Made by a program: the position numbers and the translations under genes
NCBI RefSeq assembly: GCF_900089075.1
Contig: NZ_LT593746.1
Location: forward strand, 494,920-558,919
Length of the DNA stretch: 64,000 nucleotides
Direction: 5' to 3'
DNA from: Vaginella massiliensis
GTDB taxonomy: Bacteria > Bacteroidota > Bacteroidia > Flavobacteriales > Weeksellaceae
In this document: positions 8,436 through 14,975 of the stretch, in pieces
Layout: every line of letters begins with the position of its first letter
Position numbering within the stretch: position 1 is the stretch's first letter
The notes under the pieces: generated by a model
What the model was told of the DNA's origin: nothing
Databases searched by the model: none
The model's input: only the letters and a program-made list of their open reading frames with translations

Positions 8436-9457
8436 GATAATCCGTTATATCCCTTAAACCATTTTACAAATTCTTTTACCCCTTGGGCTATACTTATGCT
8501 GCTTTTATACCCTAAGTGGTTTAGTTTTGTGGTTTCTGCCCAAGTTCTGGGTACATCGCCAGCTTGCATGGACATCATATTCTTTTCGGCCTCTTTGCCT
8601 AATTCTTTTTCTAATGTTTCGATGAAATCCATCAGAGACACTGGCGAACCATTCCCAATATTGAAAAGCTGATAGTAAGGATGCTCTACGTCTTTGGTTG
8701 GCGGATTTTCTAACGAGATGATAATGCCATTCACAATATCATCGATAAACGTAAAATCTCTACTCATATCGCCATTATTAAAAACTTTGATTGGTCGATT
8801 TTCGGTTATCGCAGTAGCAAATAACATGGGCGCCATATCTGGTCGACCATACGGACCATAGACGGTAAAAAAACGTAAGCCAGTCGTAGGCAATTGGTAC
8901 AAATGACTGTAGGTATGCGCCAACAATTCGTTGGCTTTTTTGGTCGCCGCATATAAACTAACCGGATAATCTACGCGGTCGTCTTCTTCGAAAGGGACTT
9001 TGGGATTTTCGCCATACACCGAAGAGCTAGAAGCATAGACCAAATGGTTCACTTTTGCATGACGACAACATTCTAATATATTGACATAGCCAACCAAATT
9101 GCTGTCTACATAGGCCATAGGATTCTCTAAACTATAACGCACGCCTGCTTGTGCTGCCAGGTGAATGACGGCATCGAACTGATGTTTTGCGAATAATTTT
9201 GGAAGGTTTTCTCGGTCTTCTAAATTCAGGCGAACAAAAGAAAGCTTCTCGGTTCGAGAAGAACGTGTTTCTTTGTTCCAACACTCAGCATCCGACCGAT
9301 CGAAGCCTAATTCTTTTAATCGAGCAAATTTAAGGTTTACATCGTAATAATCGTTGATATTATCCAAGCCCACTACTTCATAACCCAATTCGATCAGTTT
9401 TTTTACGGTAAAAAAACCGATAAAACCGGCAGCTCCTGTAACTAAAACTTTTTGCAT
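8432..9457 (-). CDS. UDP-glucuronate 4-epimerase-like NAD-dependent epimerase
   Basis: This extended short-chain dehydrogenase of 341 residues has the NAD loop TGAAGFIGFF (7-16), SSSSVYGENPKVPF (143-156) and the catalytic pair Y169 and K173 in SLYAATKKANE. The pattern and length fit the UDP-GlcA 4-epimerase group, which converts UDP-glucuronate to UDP-galacturonate. That fits its place 12 bases downstream of UDP-glucose dehydrogenase, which makes UDP-glucuronate. An insertion around residues 51-72 (after LKELGFDRSD) is common in this subgroup. Other nucleotide-sugar 4-epimerase activities cannot be excluded. Confidence 0.85.
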   Translation of the reverse strand: MQKVLVTGAAGFIGFFTVKKLIELGYEVVGLDNINDYYDVNLKFARLKELGFDRSDAECWNKETRSSRTEKLSFVRLNLEDRENLPKLFAKHQFDAVIHLAAQAGVRYSLENPMAYVDSNLVGYVNILECCRHAKVNHLVYASSSSVYGENPKVPFEEDDRVDYPVSLYAATKKANELLAHTYSHLYQLPTTGLRFFTVYGPYGRPDMAPMLFATAITENRPIKVFNNGDMSRDFTFIDDIVNGIIISLENPPTKDVEHPYYQLFNIGNGSPVSLMDFIETLEKELGKEAEKNMMSMQAGDVPRTWAETTKLNHLGYKSSISIAQGVKEFVKWFKGYNGLS

Positions 9458-9469
9458 CGCTCTTCGTTT

Positions 9470-10636
9470 TTAATCATTACCAAATAAATCTCTCGTATAG
9501 ACTTTCTCTTGTACATCGTGTAATTCTTCTGCCATACGGTTCGAAATAATCACATCGCATTCTTGTTTAAAGGCGTTGAGGTCTTTTGTTACTCTTGATC
9601 CAAAGAATGTTTCTTCTTGAAGAACGGGTTCGTACACCACCACTTCTATGCCTTTGGCTTTGATGCGTTTCATGACTCCTTGTATTGCCGAAGCCCTAAA
9701 ATTGTCTGATCCCGACTTCATGATGAGTCTATACACTCCCACTTTTTTTGGATTTTTAGCCAAAATAGAGTCGGCGATAAAATCTTTTCGGGTTCTGTTG
9801 GCGTCTACAATTGCCTGAATGATGTTGTTTGGTACTGCGTCGTAATTTGCCAACAATTGTTTGGTGTCTTTGGGTAGGCAATATCCTCCATAACCGAACG
9901 ATGGATTGTTGTAATGTGAGCCAATTCTCGGATCCAATCCTACGCCTTCTATGATTTGCTTGCTGTCTAAATTATAGGTTTGTGCATAGGTATCGAGCTC
10001 GTTGAAATAGGCAACACGCAAAGCCAAATAGGTATTAGAAAACAGTTTGATTGCCTCGGCTTCTGTAGAGTTGGTAAACAGGATTGGAATATCTTGTTTG
10101 ATAGCGCCTTCTTTCAATAAATTTGCGAATACGGCTGCGCGTTCGTTTTGTTCGCCCACAATAATTCTAGACGGATAAAGATTGTCGTATAAGGCTTTAC
10201 CCTCTCTAAGAAATTCGGGCGAAAAAATCACATTTTCAATTGCTAGTTCTTTTTTAATCTTCTTGGTAAACCCTACAGGCACCGTCGATTTTATTACAGC
10301 AGCCGCTGCAGGATTGTAGGTTTTAATATCCTCCAATACCGCTTCGACACTTTTGGTGTTGAAATAATTGGTTGTGGGATCATAATCTGTTGGTGTTGCT
10401 ATGATCACAAAATCAGCTCCTACGTAAGCTTCTTTTTTATCCAAAGTCGCTCTGAAATTCAAGGGCTTCGATGTTAAAAACTCGGTAATCTCCTTGTCCT
10501 CAATCGGTGATTTTTTTTGATTCAAAAGCGCCACTTTCTCGGGAACTATGTCCAAGGCAACTACCTCGTTGTGCTGCGCCAACAAAATAGCATTTGATAA
10601 ACCTACATAGCCCGTTCCAACAACCGTTACTTTCAT
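9470..10636 (-). CDS. ugd: UDP-glucose 6-dehydrogenase
   Basis: The 388-residue protein has the NAD-binding [13 protein letters not shown] (4-16), [18 protein letters not shown] (141-158) and the catalytic cysteine C253 in [14 protein letters not shown] (247-260). These are the hallmarks of short bacterial UDP-glucose dehydrogenases, which oxidise UDP-glucose twice to UDP-glucuronate using NAD+. Its length matches the compact Klebsiella/Streptococcus type. It is followed by the UDP-glucuronate epimerase in the same operon, so the pathway supplies glucuronate and probably galacturonate. A 123-base gap holding a palindromic repeat separates it from the second nucleotide-sugar dehydrogenase upstream. 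Confidence 0.93.
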   Translation of the reverse strand: MKVTVVGTGYVGLSNAILLAQHNEVVALDIVPEKVALLNQKKSPIEDKEITEFLTSKPLNFRATLDKKEAYVGADFVIIATPTDYDPTTNYFNTKSVEAVLEDIKTYNPAAAAVIKSTVPVGFTKKIKKELAIENVIFSPEFLREGKALYDNLYPSRIIVGEQNERAAVFANLLKEGAIKQDIPILFTNSTEAEAIKLFSNTYLALRVAYFNELDTYAQTYNLDSKQIIEGVGLDPRIGSHYNNPSFGYGGYCLPKDTKQLLANYDAVPNNIIQAIVDANRTRKDFIADSILAKNPKKVGVYRLIMKSGSDNFRASAIQGVMKRIKAKGIEVVVYEPVLQEETFFGSRVTKDLNAFKQECDVIISNRMAEELHDVQEKVYTRDLFGND

Positions 10637-10697
10637 TTTCGCTTTGTTTTTTGGTGAACTGTTTAATCGTTTACTTCTTCACGGCTATTTGCCTTGC

Positions 10698-10733
10698 TGA
10701 GCCTGCCGAAGTTTCAGCCCTTCGACAGGCTCA
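10698..10733. repeat. REP-like palindrome between two dehydrogenase genes
   Basis: TGAGCCTGCCGAAG (10698-10711) is followed by CTTCGACAGGCTCA (10720-10733), a 14-base inverted repeat with one mismatch around an 8-base loop. It is much more GC-rich than its surroundings. Very similar words (CCTGAGCCTGTCGAAGG) recur as intergenic palindromes in many bacterial genomes, including Bacteroidota. It could form an RNA hairpin between the two genes. There is no T-run, so it is not a standard terminator. Confidence 0.7.
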
Positions 10734-10759
10734 GGGTGACAAATGGGTTATAAAAACTA

Positions 10760-12097
10760 TTACAATCTATTATCTGCTTCTTCCAATATTCCTTTCACGT
10801 CGTAGGTAATGCAACGGTCTTTTTTGTAGGGCAATAGGTCTAAGTTCAAGAATTCTTTGTGAGCAACCGTCAAAACAATCGCATCGAATTTCTTGCCCTC
10901 TACTTGCGAGCAGCATTCTGCCAAATCTTGACAGCTCGTTAGGCCGTATTCTTTTTTTACTTCTTCTGGGTTGGCCCAAGGGTCGTAGATCGAGACTTTT
11001 ACTCCGTAATCGATCAGACCGTGGTATACATCTACGGCACGGGTGTTGCGTATATCTGGGCAATTTTCTTTAAAGGTAATTCCCAACATCAAAACATTGG
11101 CTTCGTTGACATGAATTCCTTTTTTTATCATGGTTTTGATGATCTGCGAGGCTACGTATCCGCCCATACTGTCATTCAAACGACGACCTGCTAAAATAAT
11201 TTCAGGGTGGTAGCCGTGTTCTTGTGCTTTCTGAGCCAAGTAATATGGGTCTACACCAATGCAATGTCCGCCAACCAAGCCCGGTTTGAACGGTAAAAAG
11301 TTCCACTTAGTACCCGCAGCTTCCAACACAGCATGCGTGTCGATGTCTAGGATATTGAAAATTTTGGCAAGCTCATTGACGAAGGCAATGTTGATATCGC
11401 GTTGCGAATTCTCGATCACTTTGGCTGCTTCGGCAACCTTAATGCTTGGTGCCAAATGAGTACCAGCTGTGATGACCGACTTGTAGAGGTCGTTTACGAT
11501 TTCGCCCACCTCTGGTGTTGAACCAGAAGTTACTTTCAATATTTTCTCTACCGTATGTTCTTTATCGCCTGGGTTGATACGTTCTGGCGAATAACCTGCA
11601 AAGAAATCTTCGTTGAATTTCAGTCCAGAAACTTTTTCCAATACAGGAATACATTCTTCTTCGGTCACCCCTGGATATACTGTCGATTCATAAATCACGA
11701 TATCGCCTTTTTTGAGGACTTTACCCACGGTCTCCGATGATTTATACAAAGGTGTCAGATCTGGTTTGTTGTGTTTGTCGACTGGCGTCGGAACGGTCAC
11801 GATATAGATGTTAGCCTCTGCGATATCCGAAAGTTGATGGGTGCAGAACAATCCAGCTGTGGGTTGCGATGTGCGGGGTTCGTCTTCGTTTTTTTTTGTT
11901 TCGGTAAATGGATTTTCTTTTACCAAAACCGATTGTAAAATATCGTCCTCGACTTCTAAGGTAGAGTCTGTACCACTGTTTAATTCTGCTATTCGTGCCT
12001 GATTGATATCAAAGCCTACTACCGGATATTTGGTTGCAAATAAACGAGCCAAAGGCAATCCTACATATCCTAATCCTATTACTGCAATTTTTTTCAT
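10760..12097 (-). CDS. UDP-N-acetyl-hexosamine 6-dehydrogenase (WbpO/TviB type)
   Basis: The start MKKIAVIGLGYVGLPLARLF at 12097 is chosen because the Rossmann loop begins immediately; the frame stays open upstream only through a low-complexity leader. The 445-residue protein has the catalytic C279 in GLVGGHCIGVDPYYLAQKA (273-291), which marks the group oxidising UDP-GlcNAc or UDP-GalNAc to the uronate, unlike the FGYGGYC form of ugd next door. Residues about 63-84 form an unusual polar insertion (TETKKNEDEPRTSQPTAG) after the first Rossmann half. With the C4-epimerase upstream it should provide an N-acetyl-hexosaminuronic acid for the polymer. Substrate assignment within this group is tentative. 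Confidence 0.87.
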   Translation of the reverse strand: MKKIAVIGLGYVGLPLARLFATKYPVVGFDINQARIAELNSGTDSTLEVEDDILQSVLVKENPFTETKKNEDEPRTSQPTAGLFCTHQLSDIAEANIYIVTVPTPVDKHNKPDLTPLYKSSETVGKVLKKGDIVIYESTVYPGVTEEECIPVLEKVSGLKFNEDFFAGYSPERINPGDKEHTVEKILKVTSGSTPEVGEIVNDLYKSVITAGTHLAPSIKVAEAAKVIENSQRDINIAFVNELAKIFNILDIDTHAVLEAAGTKWNFLPFKPGLVGGHCIGVDPYYLAQKAQEHGYHPEIILAGRRLNDSMGGYVASQIIKTMIKKGIHVNEANVLMLGITFKENCPDIRNTRAVDVYHGLIDYGVKVSIYDPWANPEEVKKEYGLTSCQDLAECCSQVEGKKFDAIVLTVAHKEFLNLDLLPYKKDRCITYDVKGILEEADNRL

Positions 12098-12121
12098 ATG
12101 ATGTGATGATGATTTTTTGTT

Positions 12122-12153
12122 TTTTTGTTCTTCTGTGTTTTTGTTCTTCTGTG
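12122..12153. repeat. Perfect 16-base tandem repeat in the leader of the dehydrogenase gene
   Basis: TTTTTGTTCTTCTGTG occurs twice end to end (12122-12137 and 12138-12153), in a pyrimidine-biased spacer between the C4-epimerase and the 6-dehydrogenase. On the transcribed strand it is an A-rich leader about 25 bases before the ATG. Copy number could vary by slippage; no function is shown. Confidence 0.75.
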
Positions 12154-12213
12154 ATTTTGTTTTTGTGTTTATGCTTTTGCGAAAATGCGAAAATACGATT
12201 AGCGAAAAAACAT

Positions 12214-13185
12214 TTACCTCTCCAAATTCTCCCAATACCAGGCTACGGCTTCTTTTAAGCCTTTGTCTATGGTATGCGTTGGTTGGTAGCCCAATAGGGT
12301 TTTAGCTTTTTCTATCGAAGCCAAAGAATGTGGAATATCGCCCTGACGATTGGGACCGTGCTTCACTTCTACGTCTTTGATTTCGGGGTCGAATTCGCTC
12401 AAATAATCTTTGAGATAAGCCACCAAGCTGTTCAGTGTTGTGCGATCGCCAACTGCGGTGTTGTAAACCGTGTTTATGGCGTCCGGATTTTCGGTCAGCA
12501 TCGCCAATTCGTTCATCTGAATTACATTGTCTATATAGGTAAAATCTCGTGAATAATCACCAGTACCATTTATGGTTGGTGACTCATGATTCATCAACTG
12601 TTTGACAAACAATGGTATAACAGCAGCATAAGCTCCGTTCGGATCTTGTCTTCGTCCGAAAACATTGAAATATCGCAAACCAATGCACTGAATGCCGTAG
12701 GTTTTACTGAAAATATCGGCATACAATTCGTTTACATATTTTGTGATGGCATACGGAGACAAGGGTTTACCGATGATATCTTCTACCTTAGGCAAGTTTT
12801 CAGAGTCGCCGTAAGTAGATGAAGATGCCGCATAAACAAAGCGTTTCACTCCAGCGTCACGAGCGGCGGCCAACATATTCAAGAAGCCCGACACGTTGAC
12901 CTCGTTCGAGGTTTGCGGATCTTTTATCGATCGAGGTACGGAACCCAGCGCTGCTTGATGCAACACATAATCCATGCCTTCTACGGCTTTTTGGCAGGTT
13001 TCAAAATTACGAATATCGCCTTCTATTAATTCGTAATTTTCATTCGATAAGAATGGCTCGATGTTGTGTCGATGTCCGGTTGCGAAATTGTCTAAACATC
13101 GTACAAAATAACCTTTGTTTAAAAAATATTCGGTAAGGTTAGACCCGATAAAACCGGCTCCTCCGGTGATTAAGATGTGTTTCAT
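12214..13185 (-). CDS. UDP-N-acetylglucosamine C4-epimerase (WbpP/TviC type)
   Basis: The start MKHILITGGAGFIGSNLTEY at 13185 is chosen over an upstream in-frame ATG that would add 16 basic residues. The 323-residue epimerase has GGAGFIG (8-14), SSSTYGD (121-127) and the catalytic Y145 and K149 in SPYAITKYVNE. RYFNVFGRRQDPNGAYAAVI (171-190) is the signature of the group acting on N-acetylated UDP-sugars (WbpP, TviC), interconverting UDP-GlcNAc and UDP-GalNAc or their uronates. It lies 7 bases after the cytidylyltransferase gene and before the matching 6-dehydrogenase, the pairing seen in Vi-antigen and Pseudomonas O6 loci. Confidence 0.88.
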   Translation of the reverse strand: MKHILITGGAGFIGSNLTEYFLNKGYFVRCLDNFATGHRHNIEPFLSNENYELIEGDIRNFETCQKAVEGMDYVLHQAALGSVPRSIKDPQTSNEVNVSGFLNMLAAARDAGVKRFVYAASSSTYGDSENLPKVEDIIGKPLSPYAITKYVNELYADIFSKTYGIQCIGLRYFNVFGRRQDPNGAYAAVIPLFVKQLMNHESPTINGTGDYSRDFTYIDNVIQMNELAMLTENPDAINTVYNTAVGDRTTLNSLVAYLKDYLSEFDPEIKDVEVKHGPNRQGDIPHSLASIEKAKTLLGYQPTHTIDKGLKEAVAWYWENLER

Positions 13186-13192
13186 TATAGCT

Positions 13193-13639
13193 TTAAGAAT
13201 TTGCCTTTGTAACTTTTTGACTTTCTTTTTCAAAAACCACTTTACGCAGAGAGGTGCTCGAGAATCTGTGGTCTCTACAATTGTAATATAATTCTATTCC
13301 TTTTTCTTGGCAATAAGCACGCCCAGTGAAATTTTTATCTCTGTACTCTTCTCCCAAAATACGAACGTCTATTTTGAACGATCGAAGAATATCCTCTAAA
13401 TCTTGCTCGGTAGCATAAGGTACGATTTCGTCTACAAACTTGCAAGCTTTTAGCTGTATATATCTTTCTACCACAGTTTGCGTTGGTTTGTTTTTTTCCG
13501 GACGATCTAAAGTTGGATCGGTTTGTAATCCTACAATCAAATAATCGCATTGTGCTTTTGCGTCTTCTAACATTTTTACATGCCCAGCATGCAATAAGTC
13601 AAAAGCACTGAAAGTAATTCCTACCTTTTTGTTCTCCAT
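13193..13639 (-). CDS. Glycerol-3-phosphate cytidylyltransferase-like nucleotidyltransferase
   Basis: The 148-residue protein has the HxGH motif in FDLLHAGHVKML (13-24; H17, H20) and the C-terminal FSSTSLRKVV, equivalent to the second ATP/CTP-binding signature of the TagD/GCT family. Members transfer a nucleotide from CTP or ATP to a phosphorylated small molecule such as glycerol-3-phosphate. In this operon it may activate a non-sugar or glycerol phosphate substituent of the polysaccharide, but no CDP-glycerol transferase is visible here. The substrate is therefore open. Confidence 0.82.
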   Translation of the reverse strand: MENKKVGITFSAFDLLHAGHVKMLEDAKAQCDYLIVGLQTDPTLDRPEKNKPTQTVVERYIQLKACKFVDEIVPYATEQDLEDILRSFKIDVRILGEEYRDKNFTGRAYCQEKGIELYYNCRDHRFSSTSLRKVVFEKESQKVTKANS

Positions 13640-13687
13640 AATTGTAAGTGTTAGGTTAATAGTTTTTGGTTGTTGATTTTATATTTT

Positions 13688-14029
13688 TTATACTCTAGAA
13701 TAGTCGTCTTCGATACGAATGATGTCGTCTTCATCAAACGATGAGCCATGTTGAACTTCTACAAATATTAAAGGCTGATTTCCGATATTCTCTATCCGGT
13801 GTTTTGCTTCTACAGGTATTTTTATCACATCCCCTACATCGAGAAAATGCTCAATTCCATCTAGTGTTACTTTAGCTTTTCCTTGCACAATAGTCCAAAC
13901 CTCTGATCGATGGTAATGGTATTGATAAGACAGGCGTGCACCTACTTCAACCTCAACTCGTTTAACTTTATGAGTTTCAGCATCATCCAAGACATAATAT
14001 TTTCCCCAAGGTCTTTGTCCTATTTCCAT
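13688..14029 (-). CDS. Stand-alone cupin domain, mannose-6-phosphate isomerase type II-like
   Basis: The start MEIGQRPWGKYYVLDD at 14029 removes an N-terminal extension that would be translated through the neighbouring tRNA gene. The 113-residue protein matches the C-terminal cupin of bifunctional GDP-mannose pyrophosphorylase/phosphomannose isomerase. RPWGKY (6-11), YHYHRSEVWTIVQGKA (with metal-binding histidines) and DVIKIPVEAKHRIEN are visible. It probably isomerises a hexose phosphate feeding the polysaccharide pathway, or binds a sugar nucleotide as a lone domain. It is the first gene of the minus-strand operon, about 100 bases from tRNA-Phe. Confidence 0.83.
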   Translation of the reverse strand: MEIGQRPWGKYYVLDDAETHKVKRVEVEVGARLSYQYHYHRSEVWTIVQGKAKVTLDGIEHFLDVGDVIKIPVEAKHRIENIGNQPLIFVEVQHGSSFDEDDIIRIEDDYSRV

Positions 14030-14102
14030 TGAATAATTATAATCAGGCGACAAATATACAAAAACTAGGGCTTGATATGTAAACTTAATTTGAAGAATAA
14101 AA

Positions 14103-14126
14103 AAAAGCCTTTTTTCAAAGGCTTTT
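14103..14126 (-). terminator. Terminator downstream of tRNA-Phe
   Basis: AAAAGCCTTT and AAAGGCTTTT form a hairpin with a 4-base loop; on the minus strand it is followed by a T-run. It lies 7 bases past the tRNA 3' end and should separate the tRNA from the polysaccharide operon. Confidence 0.75.
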
Positions 14127-14132
14127 GTGATG

Positions 14133-14205
14133 TGGTGCCTCCAGGAATCGAACCAGGGACACAAGGATTTTCAGTCCTTTGCTCTACCAACTGAGCTAAG
14201 GCACC
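14133..14205 (-). tRNA. tRNA-Phe (GAA)
   Basis: Read on the minus strand, the 73-base gene begins GGTGCCTTAGCTCAGTTGG and ends with TTCGATTCCTGGAGGCACCA. The acceptor stem GGTGCCT/AGGCACC pairs perfectly. The D-loop AGCTCAGTTGGTAGAGC, anticodon arm GGACTGAAAATCC (anticodon GAA) and T-loop GGTTCGATTCC are all present. The discriminator is A; the CCA end is not encoded. Confidence 0.96.
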
Positions 14206-14327
14206 AACTCAATTGCGGATGCAAATATAATAATTATTTTTACTGTTCTGCAACTTTTACTTAAATTATTTTTGTTGCCAATCTATCGCGCTTAGGCAAT
14301 TCTACTCGACCTGGGTACAGCAAAAGC

Positions 14328-14421
14328 AAAGAGGCTGTTTCATTATACAAAATCTTTTTCGGTTTATTGTCGCAATGGGGACGCGACTCGAAATCGTTCG
14401 TATTCTGGAGGCAGCCTCTTT
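14328..14421. repeat. MITE-like 94-base element with IS1182-type ends
   Basis: AAAGAGGCTGTTTC (14328-14341) and its inverted partner (14408-14421, read from the other side AAAGAGGCTGCCTC) form 14-base terminal inverted repeats with two differences. They resemble the ends of the IS1182-type element at 44874-46623 (AAAGAAGCCGTCTC; 11 of 14 bases shared with the left end). The interior has a small hairpin (GTCGC/GCGAC) and no coding capacity. It lies in the spacer between tRNA-Phe and ppa. No target duplication is apparent. This looks like a non-autonomous or relic element; the alternative is a structured RNA. Confidence 0.5.
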
Positions 14422-14442
14422 TATAGGGTTGTATTCTGTATC

Positions 14443-14928
14443 TTAGTGTTCTGCAGGAACGAAACGATCGTAAGCCGCTTGGATAATTTCCAAAGCTTGA
14501 GCTTTATCACCGTAACCCTCTACCACACAAGTTTTGTTTTCTAAATCTTTATACGTTTTGAAGAAATGTTCAACTGCCTTCAACGTATGCGGATTCATAT
14601 CGTGGATGTCTTCTAATTGATTCCAAGTCGGATCGGCTACTGGTACACAAAGAATTTTTTCGTCTTGTCCTTTATCATCCGACATGTTCAATACCCCGAT
14701 TGGCTTCACCTCGATTATACATCCCGGAATTGTTGGCTCTGTAAGGAAAACCAACACATCCAACGGGTCACCATCCAACCCTAAAGTGTTGGGTACAAAT
14801 CCATAATCTGCTGGATAGAACATTGGTGAAAATAATACACGATCGAAACGAATAAGACCTGTTTCGTGGTCCATTTCGTACTTGTTACGAGAGCCTCTCG
14901 GGATCTCTATAATTGCATCAAAAGTCAT
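14443..14928 (-). CDS. ppa: Inorganic pyrophosphatase
   Basis: The 161-residue soluble enzyme hydrolyses pyrophosphate to two phosphates and so pulls biosynthetic reactions forward. The family I signature DGDPLDVLV (52-60) supplies the metal-binding aspartates D52, D54 and D57. IEIPRGSRNKYE (7-18) and FYPADYGFVPNTLG (37-50) also match the bacterial type. The length is slightly shorter than the E. coli enzyme (about 176). The gene follows the DUF5686 gene on the minus strand with a 47-base gap. Confidence 0.96.
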   Translation of the reverse strand: MTFDAIIEIPRGSRNKYEMDHETGLIRFDRVLFSPMFYPADYGFVPNTLGLDGDPLDVLVFLTEPTIPGCIIEVKPIGVLNMSDDKGQDEKILCVPVADPTWNQLEDIHDMNPHTLKAVEHFFKTYKDLENKTCVVEGYGDKAQALEIIQAAYDRFVPAEH

Positions 14929-14975
14929 TTTTGTTAATTTGATTATCTTTTTTTAAGTCCTTGTTCTGAAAACGA

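Noticed and set aside
12098-12235. N-terminal extension of the UDP-HexNAc dehydrogenase
   Set aside because: The open frame runs through a low-complexity A-rich leader and tandem repeat and overlaps the upstream epimerase end; the enzyme core begins at 12097.
14030-14164. N-terminal extension of the cupin gene
   Set aside because: It would be translated from inside tRNA-Phe and through its terminator.
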